A stretch of 64,000 nucleotides of DNA from Dugong dugon. Its lineage: Eukaryota > Chordata > Mammalia > Sirenia > Dugongidae. Below, one piece after another: positions 21,244 to 34,189 of this stretch. Where the stretch lies: positions 78,724,919-78,788,918 of the forward strand of contig CM057464.1 of assembly GCA_030035585.1 (NCBI GenBank), written 5' to 3'. Position 1 is the first letter of the stretch, and the number at the start of each line of letters is the position of its first letter. Made by a program: the position numbers and the translations under genes. Under the pieces are notes generated by a model that saw nothing but the letters and a program-made list of their open reading frames with translations, made no database searches and was not told the origin of the DNA.

Positions 21244-22790
21244 ACTGGAAACTTAGCATGTGCAAAAATATTAATACCAGACATAAAAAAATAAGAGCAC
21301 CATAAAAAAAACCTGAAGAGAAATATCAAAAGTTCCCTCCATGCACAACCCCTCTATGATTTTCTTAATAATGAGCCCTGTCAAGTTGTTCTGGTGATAG
21401 GAAGGGTACTGAACTGATATGCCTTTGGAGAAGACATTGTGACATAGACATGGGAATTGTCCATATTAGATGTAAGAAAATATTTATTCCTTTGAGTCTG
21501 GCTTAGGATGTCACATTGGTTAATCATAAGAACCTGCTTGGATTTGTGAGGTTGAGCTTCTGTGGGTTTGTGTGAAATATACAAGCTAGACCAGGGGTTC
21601 AAGGAAAAAATGTACTTTTAATTTAGGGTGTGTTTTGAAGGAAATAAGAGAAGTCTTCAGGTTGGAGAGGAAAACATTGTAGCTGGCTTTTGAAGAACAG
21701 AAGATTTGTACAAATAGAGATGTAGATAAATGGCAGTTCAGAAGAACGAAGTACGAAGAGCAAAAGCAGGCACAATGGTGAGAAAATACCAAATGAAAAT
21801 AGGAACTGGGAATAGTTCAGTTTAACGAAGTATGGGGTTTCTGAAGGGGAGTGAAGAATGTGAATTACAAGCTAAAGAAGAAATATTGTTCTGCAGACAA
21901 CTGCAACACACTATTTTGTTCAGGGGGTGACAGTGTCAGAACTATAAAAAGATTATCTTGTGTATAAGAAGGACTAATATCCATATTATTAATGTAAAAA
22001 TAAATGAATAGTAAGAAAATGACTATTCTGTTTATAAACATTTCCATACCAACACATGAAACTTATTATAAGAACATATACACTTTGGCATTCAAGGACC
22101 AAAATAGAGAATACAGGACAAGACTCAGGCATAGATTACCTAAGTTATCTCCCCTTATCAAGAAGAATGACCACTAAGTGTATGTCACGCTGGGAGACCT
22201 TGACTGTTAACAGGCTCTTGGGTTATTCATTATTCTGCCTTAAAAATTCTCTGTAGAACCCACCCTCATGGAAGGCTTGAATCCCTCCAACTGGGAAGAA
22301 TCTGTCTTTCTCTTAATTATTTGAGTCTGATCTTCATATGGTTTGGCTGAACAATGGAAATCCATAGTAAGCATCCACCAAACAACTGCTGTTCAGATAT
22401 TGAGAAGAATCCCTGGCACAGTTAGCATATCCTAATTCATAATTGCTCTGGTCCACCTTACCCTGGTGGTCTCTCAGAAATGCGATGAGAGTCATTAGAA
22501 AATAAACCACACACTCCAGCTAATTATTTTACAGTTCTGATCAAACACAAACTACTTTTAATAAGCTATTCTCCAATGACATTATAATGTTACACCACAT
22601 TATAAATTTCCTTCATTATAAAGGTTTATTTGAAGTCTACCTTTCTCTCCTTATCTGTGAAGCCAATTAAGTTCTCATGTTTGCTTTGCAGTGTTGCCTG
22701 AAGCTTCCGTCCTTTCTCACATCATAACCTTAACCTGGTGTGTGAATTCCACCTCCTCTATCCTTTCTCCCACTGGAGTTACTCAGCTAG
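21244..22790. other. Intergenic, nothing recognised
   Basis: AT-rich, perhaps with very old repeat between 21590 and 21880. Small frames lack domains. Confidence 0.5.
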
Positions 22791-22980
22791 TGTCTTAGTT
22801 TCCTCGGGCTGCTATAACAAAATACTACAAAATGGGTGGTTTTAAAGAAGAGAAGTTTATTGTTTCAGAGTTCTAGAGGCTAGAAGTCAAATCAGGGTTT
22901 TGGCTCTGTTGATTCCTTCTGAGGCCTTTGAGAGAGGAATGTTGCATGCTTCTCTCTGTCTCCTCTAGGGGAAGATTAAC
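22791..22980 (-). mobile_element. MaLR-type LTR, right-hand (3') part in LTR orientation
   Basis: The sequence TTAGTTTCCTCGGGCTGC and what follows is the reverse complement of the 3' end of MLT1-like LTRs (ERVL-MaLR). The other part of the same LTR resumes at 31713-31937. The LTR is broken, and was split by later insertions totalling about 8.7 kb. Confidence 0.75.
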
Positions 22981-22983
22981 ATG

Positions 22984-23189
22984 ATGCTTTCAGCATAAGT
23001 AGCACCTTCTCTAGTACCTTATATTTTATTCTCTGAGTTAATGAAAGACTGTTTTGCCTGGAAGGACTTCACAGGCTATCATTAGGGTATAGTCTGGTGT
23101 TAGGAATGCTTCTCTTATCCTATTTGTTCTACTGAGTTTCTGTAATATAAGTTGGGTTCTCATTTTACCTTGATGTACAGACTGTGGAG
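22984..23189 (+). repeat. Unidentified interspersed repeat, copy 2, left part
   Basis: Matches copy 1 at 20393 onward without the AfroSINE. The rest of this copy is at 31668-31712, displaced by the L1. The copy sits within the MaLR-type LTR. Confidence 0.65.
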
Positions 23190-23559
23190 ATGAAGAGAGG
23201 TGGAGCCAACATGATGCTATATACAGAAGAACCATTCTGTCCCTCCACAGCAACGACCTGAAAAACTAAGTAAAACAGAGACCAACGTCAATCCTGGAAT
23301 CTTAAGTGTCAAAAGAAGAGATAAAGAACTCAACCAAGCACCAAATGGAATAAGAACCTGACAGAGAACAGAAAGCAAGGAGAGATACAGAGTGGAGGTA
23401 CCCTATCAGGTAACAAGGCATGGATTCACCATCTTGGACTCCTCAGCCACTAGGATCAGCAGACAGGAAGTACGGGAAGACAGCTTCAATGAGCTCCCAG
23501 CAGGAGACAGAGCACCCAGTAACCAGCAATACACACTTCCCCACCCCCCACCTTTCTTC

Positions 23560-25100
23560 CTTCTGCTTGAACTCTGCCACTTCGCAGCCGGCCATGGTCA
23601 CTCCGTTGGGGAGGCTCTGGCTCCATGCTGCTTGGATTCACCCTACCCACATCAGCCGGCTCCTTCAGTGCCATTTTTTTGTTCCTGTTGTTGCTTTTTT
23701 CAGCTTCTTTTGGTTTCTCCTCTCTATCACCCCTCCTTCTCTTCCTTTCTCTCAAATGCCTGGCTCTGTGTGCCATCTCTGCTTCTTCTTGACAGGCTGT
23801 GGAGCACCGCTTGGTTGGGGAACCATTTCACTGGTCCACACTGCATGCCGCTGGGATCCCTGGGGGCATTTTTTTTTTTTTCTTTTTCTGTTTCGTTTTT
23901 CTTCATTTCTCAGTTTCTCATCTCTCTCTATTTTCCTTCTTTTCCTGTCTCCTGAATACCTGGCGCTGTGTGCCATTTCTTCCCCTTTTAGATGGGCTGT
24001 GCCACATGGCTTGGGAGTCACTTCCCCATAAGTGCCACCACGCCAGTGGGATCCATGGGGGCATTTCGTTTTTTTTTTTAATTCATCTTTTTTTTTCTTC
24101 TCTTTTTTCATTTTTGTTTTTCTTCATTTCTCAGTTTCTCGTCTCTCTCTACTTTCCTTCTTTTCCTGTCTCCTCAGTACCTAGCACTGTGTGCCATCTC
24201 CACCCCTTCTAGATGGGCAGGGCAGTGCCTAGTAGCTTGGGAGCCACTTCCCTGGTCTGCACAGCCAAGCCAGTGGGCTCCCTTGGGGATTTTTTTTTCC
24301 TTTCTCTATTTCTTACCTCTCTCTACCATCTTTCCCTTCTTTTCTCCTGAACACATGGCACCATATGCCATCTCTGCTCCTTCTAGACAGGTTGTGCAGC
24401 GCTGCACAGCTGGGGAGCCACATTCCAGGTCTGTGCCACAACACCAGTGGGCTCACTTGGGGTACTTTTTTTTTTCTTTTTTTCATTTCTCAATTTCTTG
24501 TCTTCCTCTACCTTCCTTCCTTATCCTTTTCCTGAATATCTGGCACCATATGCCATCTCCAGTCCTTTTTCATGGGCTGTACAGTGCCGCTCAGCTGGGA
24601 GCCTGCTTTCAGGAGGCTCCTTTAGAGCACTTTTTTTCCTTTCCTCTTTCTATTTTTTTTTTCCCCTCAGTTTCTTGTCTCTCTCTACCTCCCTTCCTTT
24701 CCTTCCTTCCAACTACCTGGCATCTTTTTGTTTCTTCTCCTTTTTTTTCTCAGTTTCTTGTCTTTCTTTACATTCCTTCCATTTCTTTCTCCCAATCATC
24801 TAGCTATTGTGCCTTTCTCTCTCCTTTTTTTAATCTAGTTTCTTATCACTCTCTCCCTTCCTTTCCTTTCTCCCACCCATCTAGCTGTGAGTGCTGTGTC
24901 AGTCCCTTCATGATGGGCTGTGCCTCACCACCTGACTAGAAAGCCACCAGCACACAGGTTCCCCAGATCTGTGCCACTCCAATGGCAGGCTCCCTCAGCA
25001 ATTTTTTTTTTTTTTTATCTTTTTTTCCTCTCTCCTCTTTCTCTTCTTTCCCACACCACTTAGCTCCACACATCACAACCTCTCCCCTCCCTCCTGCCTA
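23560..25100 (+). repeat. Tandem monomer array in the L1 5'UTR
   Basis: Degenerate units of about 175-220 bp follow each other. Each begins with TGCCATCTC or a close variant (23771, 23971, 24192, 24366, 24551; spacings 200, 221, 174, 185), then a GGGCTGTGC-like word, then CAGTGGGCTC or similar, then a long T/C-rich run with TTTCTCAGTTTCT and CTCTCTCTAC, and ends in CTGGCACTGTG-like sequence. A partial unit precedes these and two or three eroded units follow to about 25100. The plus strand is strongly pyrimidine-rich. The long Phe/Ser/Leu-rich frames here are by-products of that composition. Confidence 0.8.
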
Positions 25101-25439
25101 TCTGCACTGTGCATTGAACATCACACCCCCAAGCAGCACAGGCATGGTCTACCAGATCTCCTCTGCACTGACACCCAGACCCCCCATGTCAGCCTCAGTA
25201 CATGCCACAAACAAGCCATCCCAGTCTCTCCCCTTCTGCTGGACCTGCCCTGTTGCACCACAGCTGAGCAGCTGGCCCTGCCCATTGGACAAAGTGATGA
25301 GAAGTATCATGCCCACAGATAAGCAAACAACAAAGAACGCCCAGTCCACCTGCTCAGGTATAACAAAATAAAACGAAAAAGCAGGACAAAACAAACAAAT
25401 CTACAATCAATAAATAAAGAAAATAACTACTGAATGTCC

Positions 25440-26540
25440 TGAAGACAGCAGACAATATCAAAACATATAAAAGAAAACAGGACAGGATGGTTCCAGTAGG
25501 TGTCCAAAATAAAATGCCAGATGATCTTCCAGTATAAGTAAAGGCACTGGAACTACTGATAGGGAAATCAAACCTCTAATATTCAGAGCTATGCAGGAGT
25601 TGAAGGAAAAAGCAGATGAAATGAGGAAAACATAGACAAAATCATGGAAAAGGCAGACAAAACAATGGAAGAATTCAGGAAAATAATACAGGAACAAAAC
25701 TTCAAAATAAATTCACAACTAGAAATCATACAAAAACAGCAATTAGAAATCCAAAAGATAAACAACAAGATTTCAGAAATATTGTCATAGAATGGCTGAG
25801 GAGCAGTTTTGAAACAATGAGAGACAGGATCAGTGAAATTGAAGATAAATACATGGATACCACTTTGTTTGAGGAAAAATCAGAGAAAAGAATGAAGAAA
25901 AATAAAGAAACTCTGAAAATAATGTGGGATAAAATCAAAGGCAAGAATTTGTGAGTGATTGGAGTTCCAAAACAGGAGGAGTAAAAGGAAAACACGGAGA
26001 GAATTATTGAAGAATTGCTGACAGAAAACTTTCCTAATATCATGAAAGATGAAAAGCTGACCAACCAAGAAGCTCAATGAACCCCATATAGGATAGACTG
26101 CAAAAGAAAATCACTAAAGCATTTAATCACACTTGCTAAAACCGAAGACAAAAAAGGAATCCTGAGAACAGCTCGAGAAAGACGAAAAGTCAAATACAGA
26201 GGGGAAACAATAAAACTAAGCTCTGATTACTCGGCAGAAACCATGCAGGCAAGAAGGCAATGGGATGACGTATATAAAACCTTGAAAGAAAAAAATGCAA
26301 ATCAAGAATAACATCCTGCAAAACTCTCACTCAAATATGATGGTGAAATTGGGACACTTCCAGATAAACAGAAATTAAGGAAATATGTAAAATCCAAACC
26401 GAACATACAAGAATTATTAAAGGGAATTCATTGGTTTGAAAACAAACTTCAGATAACAGCCTGAATCTAGGATGCAAGACCACGTCAGCCAGATGCCAAC
26501 CTAGGTAATGAACTCTCAAGGATTATCAAAACTGAAAGAT
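25440..26540 (+). pseudogene. L1 ORF1 region, decayed
   Basis: A-rich coding-like sequence between the 5'UTR and ORF2. It corresponds to the RNA-binding ORF1 protein of L1: lysine- and glutamate-rich coiled-coil-like sequence first (about 25560-25900), then the C-terminal part. Several in-frame stops and frame changes are present and no complete frame remains. The assignment rests on position and composition plus recognition of L1-like words. Confidence 0.75.
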
Positions 26541-26879
26541 TTACAATAGGGAACCAAAAAGGTTAATCTATAAATGACAACAGTGTCAGAACAATAAAAG
26601 AGGGAATAAACAGTCTTGGTATAGAGCTTTCAAATGGAGAGGAAGGCAAGGCAATACCAAGTAATAAAAAACTGATTCAAACTTAGGAAGATGAGGATAA
26701 ATTTCAAGGTAACCAAAAAGAAAGTTAACAAACCTATTCACCAAAATAAAGAAGAAAAATATAAAGTATTAGTAAATAAAACCTACAAAAACAGAAGAAA
26801 TGAAAAAAAAAAACACAAACAAAAGGAATTCAGCACAGGAGAGTAAGAGGAACAAAGAAAACATCAGCACCACAAAAAA

Positions 26880-29800
26880 GCACTACAAAATGACGGCAAA
26901 AAAACTCACACCTATCAATAATTACACTGAATGTAAATAGCCTAAATGCACCCATAGACACAGAGTGACAGAATGGATTAAAAAAATGGGATCCATCAAT
27001 ATGCTGTCTACAAGAGACACACCTTAGAAATAAAGATGTAAATTTATTAAAAATCAAAGGATGGAAGAAAGTATATCAAGCAAATAGCTACCAAAAAAGA
27101 GTAGGAGTGGAAATACTAATCTCAGATAAAATAGACTTTAAAACAAAATCCACTGTAAAAGACAAAGAAGGGAATTATGTAATGATTAAAGGGATGATCC
27201 ATCATGAAGACATAACCATGATAAATACCTACACACCCAGTGACAGGGCTCCAAAAAACATAAAACAAACTCTAATAGCACTGAACAGAGAAATTGACAG
27301 TTCCACAAAAATAGTAGGAGATTTCAACACACCACTCTTGCTAAAGAAAAAACATCTAGAAAGAAACTCAGCAAAGATACAGAAGATCTAAAAGCCACAA
27401 TCAGCCAACAAGACCTCACAGACATAATATATAGAACACTCCACCCAAAGGCTGCAAAGTACATGTTCTTTTCCAATGCACATGGAGCGTTCTCCAGAAT
27501 AGACCACATCTTAGGTCACACAGCAACCCTCAACAAAATCCAAAACACTGAGATAATATAAAGCATCTTTTCTGATCACAACATCATCAAAGTAGAAATT
27601 AACAACAGGAAGAGCAAGGAAAAAAAATCAATTACATGGAGACTGAATAACACCCTGCTTAAAAAACCACTGGGTAATAGAAGAAATAAAAGATGGAATT
27701 AAAAAATTCCTAGAATCAAATGAGAATGAAATCACATCATACCAAAACCTTTAGGACACAGCAAAGGCAGTGCTCAGAGGTCAATTTATAGCAATAGATG
27801 CACATATCAAAAAAGAAGATAAGGGACAAAATCGAAATATCAGCTACACAACTTGAACAAATAGAAAGAGAACAGCAAAAGAAGCCCACAGCTGCCAAAA
27901 TAAAGGAAATAATAAAGATAAGAGCAGAAATAAATGAAATAGAGGACAGAAAAACAATAGAAAGAATCAACAAAACGAAAAGTTGGTTCTTTGAAGGGAT
28001 CGACAAAATTGACAAACTACTGACCAAACTGACAAAAGAAAAACAGGAAAAGATGAAAATAACCCAAATAAGAAATGAAATGGGGGACATTAAAACAGAC
28101 CCAACTGAAATAACAGAGTACTATGAAAAAATATACTCCAACAAATTTGAAAACCTAGAGGAAATGGACAAATTTCTAGAAACATACTACCCACCCAAAC
28201 TAACACAAAATGATGTTTAAAATTTGAACAGACTCATAACAAAAGAAGAGATTGAAAAGGTAATAATAATAAAAAAAAAAACTCCTAACATAAAAAAGCC
28301 CTGACCCAGATGGCTTCGCTGGAGAATTCTACCAGACACTCAGAGAAGAGCTTACATGAGTACTACTCAAACTATTTCAGAACATAGAAAAGGAAGGAAT
28401 ACTTCAGAATTCATCCTATGAAGCCAGCATAACCCTGATACCAAAACCAAGCAAATACACCACAAAAAAAGAAAATTACAGGCCAATATCTCTCATGAAT
28501 ATAGATGCAAAAATTCTCTACAAAATTCTAGCCAGTAGAATACAGCATCATATCAAAAACTCATACACCTTGACCAAGTGGGATTCATACCAGGTATGCA
28601 ATGATTGTTCAATGTTAGAAAATCAATCAATGTAATACACCACATAAATAAAAGAATCACATTATCATCTCAACTGACACAGAAAAGGCATTCAACAAAG
28701 TTTAACACCCATTCTTGATTAAAAAAAAAAACCTCTCAATAAAATAGGTATAGAAGGGAAATTCCTCAGCATAATAAAGAATATCTATACAAAACCAATG
28801 GTCAACATGGTTCTTAATTGAGAGAGGCTGAAAACATTCCCCTTGAGAATAGGAACAAGACAAGGATGTCCTTTATCACCACTCCTATTTAACATAATGC
28901 TGGATATCCTAGCTAGAGCAATAAGGCAAGAAAAAGAAATAAAGGACATCCAAACTGGTAATGAAGAAGTAAAACTGTCCCTATTTGCAGATGATATGAT
29001 ACTATACGTAGAAAACCCAAAAGACTCCACCAGAAAACTACCAGAACTAATAGAAAGATTCAGCAGAATAGCATGGTACAAGAAAAACATACAAAAATCA
29101 GTTGGATTCCTATATATCAATAAAGAGAATGATGAAATGGAAATAAGAAAAACAATACCATTTATAATGACCCCTAAAAAGGTAAAATACTTAGGAATAA
29201 ATCTAACCAGGGATGTAAACGACCTATTCAAAGACAACTACAAAACACTACTGCAAGAAACCAAAAGAGATCTACATAGATGGAAAAACATACCATGCTC
29301 ATGGATAGGTAGACTCAACATTTTGAAAATGACCATTCCACCCAAAGCAATTTACAAATACAATACAATTCTGAACCAAACACCAACAACATTCTTTAAA
29401 GAGATGGAAAAACTAATCATTAACTTTATATGGAAAGAGAAGAGGCCTCAGATAAATAAAGCACCTTTGAAGAAAAAGAATAAAGGAGGAGTACTCTCTC
29501 TGCCTAACCTCAGAACCTACTATACTGCTACGGTAGTCAAAACAGCCTGGTACTGGTACAATGACAGACACATTGACCAATGGAATAGAACTGAGAACCC
29601 AGATGTAAATCCATCCACCTGCGGTTGCCTGATCTTCAACAAGTGCCCGAAGTCCATCAAATGGGAAAAAGACAATCTTTTTCACAAATGGTGCTGGCAA
29701 AACTGGATGTTCGTCTGCAAGAAAATGAAACAGGACCCATACCTCACACCATACACAAAAACTAATTCAAAATGGATCAAAGGCCTAACTATAAAACCTA

Positions 29801-30710
29801 AAACTATAAAGATCATAGAAGAAAAAATAGGATCAACACTAGAGGCCCTAATACATGGCATTAACAGGATACAGACAATAACTAACAACACACAAACTCC
29901 AGAAGTTAAGCTAGACAACTGGGATCTTCTAAAAATTAAACACTTAGGCTCATCAAAAGACTTCACCGAATAGTTAAAAAAGAACCTACAGGATGGGGAA
30001 AAAAAATTTGGTTATGACAAATCCGCCAAAGTTTTAATCTCTAAAATCTACAGGAAAATCCAACACCTCTACAACAAAAAAACAAATAACCCAGTTTAAA
30101 AATGGGCAAAGGAACAGATACTTCCCAGAAGAGGACATTCAAGCGGCTAACAGACACATGAGGAAATGCTTGAAATCACTAGCCAGTAGAGAAATGCAAA
30201 TCAAAATCACAATGAGATGCCATCTCACCCCAGCATTACTGGCACAAACCAGAAAAACAGAAAATAACAATTGTTGAAGAGGCTGTGGGGAAACCGGAAC
30301 TCACATACACTGCTAGTGGGAATGCAAAATGATTCAACCATTTTGGAAAATGATATGGCACTTCCTTAGAAAGCTAGAAATAGTAATACCGTATGATCCA
30401 GCAATTTCAGTCCTAGGAATATATCCTAGAGAAATAAGAGCCATCACATGAATAGACATATGCACACCCATGTTCATTGCTGCATTGTTCACAATAGCAA
30501 AAAGATGGAAACAACCTAGATGCTCATCAACAGATGAATGGATAAATAAACTATGGTACATACACACAATGGAACAATAAAGAACAATGATGAATCTGTG
30601 AAGCGTTTCACAACATGGATGAATCTAGAGGGCATTATGCTGAGTGAAATAAGTCAATCACAAAAGGACAGATATTGTATGAGACCTCTACTATTAAAAC
30701 TCATGAAAAG
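26880..30710 (+). pseudogene. L1 ORF2 (endonuclease and reverse transcriptase), broken
   Basis: The order is endonuclease, reverse transcriptase, C-terminal region. The endonuclease part includes the VGDFNTPL motif (about 27318-27341). The reverse transcriptase includes [12 protein letters not shown] (about 28858-28893) and the catalytic FADDM (28984-28998). The longest surviving frame is 28843-29973, 376 residues, covering the end of the reverse transcriptase and the thumb region. Other open pieces are 27107-27391 and 27798-28220. Frameshifts and stops separate them, so no full enzyme can be made. The 3'UTR follows to about 31645. Confidence 0.92.
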
Positions 30711-31667
30711 TTTTACACACAAAAAGAAACATCTTTGACGTTTATGAGGGAGGGGAAGGGTGGGGATGGAAAAACACTAAATAGATGATAGATAAGCAGT
30801 AACTTTGGTGAAGGGTAAGACAGTTCACAATACTGGGGAAGCCAGCGCAACTTGTCCAAGGCTATGTCATAGAAGCTCCATAGAAACATCCAAACTCCCT
30901 GAGGGACAGAATTGCTGGGCTGAGGGCTATGGGGACCACGGTCTCGGGGAACATCTAGCTTGATCGGCATAACATAGTTTATAAAGAAAATGTTCTACAT
31001 TCTACTTTGGTGAGTAGCGTCTGGGGTCTTAAAAGCTTGTGAGCGGCCATCTAACATACTCCACTGGTCTCATCCCTTCAGGAGCAAGGGAGAATGAAGA
31101 AAACCAAAGACACAAGGGAAAGATTAGTCCAAAGGACTAAGAGACCACAACTACCACAGCCTCCACCAGACTGAGTACAGTACAACCAGATGGTTCCTGG
31201 CTACCACCACCAACTGCTCTGACAGGGATCACAACAAAGAGTCCCTGACGGAGCTGGAGAAAAATGTAGAACAAAATTCTAACCCACGAAAAAGACCAAA
31301 CTTACTGGTCTGACAAACTGGAGAAACCCTGAGAGTATGGCCCCTGGACACCTTTTAGCTCAGTAATGAAGTCACTCCTGAGGTTCACCCTTCAGCGGAA
31401 GGTTAGACAGGCCCATAAAACAAAACAAGACTAAAGGGGCGCACCGGCCCAGGGGCAAGGACTGGAAGGCAGGAGGGGACAGGAAAGCTGGTAATAGGGA
31501 ACCCAAGGTCAAGAAGGGAGAGTGTTTACATGCCGTGGGTTTGATAACCAATATCACAAAACCATATGTGTACTAACTGTTTAATGAGAAGCTAGTTTGT
31601 TCTGTAAACCTTCATCTAAATTACAGTAATAATAAATAAGTAAAAAGAAAGAAGCAGTATCTCAACA

Positions 31668-31712
31668 CAAAAAGAATTTAAGCAGAATACTTCAGGTCAG
31701 GATCTCAGGCAC
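31668..31712 (+). repeat. Unidentified interspersed repeat, copy 2, right part
   Basis: Contains AAGCAGAATACTTCAGGTC and GATCTCAGGCA, identical to the end of copy 1 (about 20780-20815). It resumes after the L1 A-rich tail. Confidence 0.65.
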
Positions 31713-31937
31713 AATTCAGAACATCTTGTCTCTTTCAGCTTCTGGTAACCCTGGGATTTTCTAGGCATTTCTTGTTTTATAGATTTATCTTTAATATGGC
31801 ATCTTTCCTATACTCCAATATGACTTAACTGATAATATGTTCAAAGACTCTATTTCCCCAAACAAGATCACATTCACCAGGTGTAGGGGTAAGGATTTCA
31901 ACACATCTTTTTGGGGGGCACAATTTAATCCATAACA
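31713..31937 (-). mobile_element. MaLR-type LTR, remaining part
   Basis: Continues the LTR begun at 22791. It ends in CATAACA, the complement of the TGTTATGG start typical of this family. It is an old solo LTR fossil that predates the L1 and the unidentified repeat inserted in it. Confidence 0.75.
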
Positions 31938-33344
31938 CCTGGAGAACATATATCTGTGGTTCTCACATTCCTATTACCCAGTGGGAACTCGAGAGTCTTC
32001 TCTGTTGATTAAGTCTTCTTTCATGCTTTTCTAGATTAGTGGTAGTTGCCACTGATGTTTTAAAAATAGGTCATTAATAGTAGATTTTTTAATGGATAAT
32101 TGTATTATGATTTACTTACAGGACTTGAGAGCATTGTATTTTGGGAGTCATACTAAGAAAGGGATAGTTTCTCATTAGTAACACAGCTTCCTTATTATCT
32201 CACTCTCTCTCTTTCTCTCTGAAATACAGTATGAGGATAGTACATGGGTGGATTTTCTATTGTCAGATCAGGTGCTATTTTAAGTCTGTCATTTGTAATC
32301 TCTGTAAGCTTTACCAATGAAGCAAAAGAAATATAGTATGCCTGATGTGTATATGAAAATATAAACTATTCATAAGGCAAAGTCCTAGACATATTAAAAT
32401 TGATGTATTGTATCAAATGTATACACTATTTAATAAATATCAGAGTAAAATTTCACTTATTCTGTTTTCCCATAATTTGAGAAGCTTAAAGGGTTTTGGA
32501 AAAGAGAAAGGAAATGGTATCATAATGAAGCCAAAATTGATCTTTTAGGCTATTTTTACACATTTAAGACAGAAAAATAATAATTCTGTGGCCGACGATT
32601 ATAATATTGGTAGTAATTGCAGAGGTTCTTGGATGATTAGACAGAAGACACTACTGATTTTAAAAGGAAACATTTCAAAATAAAATTGCATTTTTAAGAC
32701 GATCTACCTTTTAAAAAGCAATATAAGTGAGGCTAAAATGAAAAACAACCTTGGATTTTTTGTTTTTCTTAATAGATGGCAATTAAGCTTTACGATTGTT
32801 CCAGGCTTGATATGCTTCTGCTTAATTATCCTTCCCTCCTTGTCATCTTCTCTACACGAATTATTGCTCATAAAAAAAATTCTGTATATGCTATAAAAAT
32901 AATGTCTGCCCCTCACTGAGCATCTTCTACATGGAGACTGTACTAGGCACAACAACCCCACAAGAGAAGTGTTCTGATGTCTACTTCATAGTTGAAACCA
33001 CCAATCTTTCAAGTTTACACAATGGAAAGGGGCACCTCCGGGACAAATCCATTACTTTCCACGTATTAGAGTCACTTGTTGATTTCTACTTAAGTCAGAG
33101 GATAAGTGTATTAATAAATAGTATTAAATTTGCACAAAAATTTTCTCTTTCTTTTCTATCTTTCCTCCTATTCTTCATCCCCACTTGGAAGGTGTTTTCC
33201 AGCATCACTTCCAGTTCCAGGCACACCTCCCACCCCCTGAATAGTAATTGCCAGTGGAAGTTCCTGTGAAGCTCTAAGGACATAAGCCAGTAGAAACTAC
33301 CTAGTAATTGTCAGAGCAGATAAATAATTCTGTTTCTCAAGCAG
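31938..33344. other. Intergenic, nothing recognised
   Basis: Mostly AT-rich; a weak MIR-like patch near 32900-33010. Confidence 0.5.
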
Positions 33345-33500
33345 CTGGCTGCATAGAATATCACTGAGAAGGTATTTTTTAAATGCAGATTTTTGGAGTC
33401 CCACCTTCAAGTAATTCTGTCTAGTTGAGCTGAGGTGAGACCTAGGAATCTGTATTTTTAACAGTCTCCCAACAGGCAGGTTTGGGAACCACTGGTTAAA
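33345..33500 (+). mobile_element. hAT-Charlie non-autonomous element (MER5/MER20 type)
   Basis: GACCTAGGAATCTGTATTTT and GGTTTGGGAACCACTGGTTA are typical of short Charlie derivatives. The left end is eroded. Confidence 0.6.
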
Positions 33501-33544
33501 TCAAAAACAGAATTGACAGTCAATAATTCCTTAAGGCCAAGATT

Positions 33545-33742
33545 AAGAACCACTCAGCTGCACATTAGAATCAGCTTATTTATAAGCCTTACTTATTATC
33601 AGTTTAATAGCCTGATGCTCAGGGCCCATCCCCAACCAATTACATCAGGATGTCTGGGGGCAGCACCTGACATCCGTAGTTTTTTGAGTTCCCTAGGTAA
33701 CTGCAGTGTGCAGCCAATGTTGAGAACCACTGCTTTAAGGGG
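33545..33742 (+). mobile_element. hAT-Charlie non-autonomous element (MER5 type)
   Basis: Left end GCTGCACATTAGAATCAGC and right end GTGTGCAGCCAATGTTGAGA form inverted ends, and CAGGATGTCTGGGGGCAGC lies inside. Confidence 0.75.
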
Positions 33743-34121
33743 TGGAAGTAATCAGTCCACATTTATTTGTTTGTTTTTTTCCCCTTGGTTCACCTATCTC
33801 TTTTCCTTCATCCACTCTCCACGCTGCAACTGTAGAGTTGTCACTGAGTGTGATGACATGGGAACATCTGTCTGCAGCGTGAATGCAGCTCCAACAGGGG
33901 GCAGTGAACTGGGCCTGCAGCTTCTAGTTGTCCTGTTTCTGCTGGATCAAAATACTTTAAGTGTCAAAAGCTGAAATTTGAAAGAAACACATATCCTAAT
34001 TTCATTCGTTCACCCAACAGATATATTTCTTAAGCCAACTGTGAATATTACCTTTTACTGAGTGAAATATAGATGACTTTCTATTTCTAACTTGCTGAAA
34101 TACATCTACCCACAAATAATT

Positions 34122-34141
34122 CTCTCTCTCTCTCTCTGTCT

Positions 34142-34188
<47 letters not shown>
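34122..34188. repeat. (TC)n and (CA)n microsatellite
   Basis: A short TC tract and then about 20 CA units. Confidence 0.97.

Positions 34189-34189
<1 letters not shown>

Larger units (their letters stand above)
23190..31650 (+). mobile_element. Near full-length L1 LINE with long 5'UTR
   Basis: An L1 of about 8.4 kb. It starts near GGTGGAGCCAACATGATG, resembling the start of other mammalian L1 5'UTRs. It has a 2.2-kb 5'UTR (separate entry), a decayed ORF1, an ORF2, and a 3'UTR of about 0.9 kb ending in an A-rich tail near 31645. ORF1 and ORF2 carry stops and frame changes, so it is not active, but one 376-codon frame of ORF2 is still open, so it is not very old. It is inserted into a copy of an unidentified repeat that itself lies inside an LTR. 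Target-site duplications could not be fixed by eye. Confidence 0.9.

Noticed and set aside
23392-24939. Long overlapping open frames (up to 218 codons) rich in Phe, Ser and Leu
   Set aside because: They lie in the C/T-rich L1 5'UTR array, where stop codons are rare on the plus strand. No domain or start context supports them.
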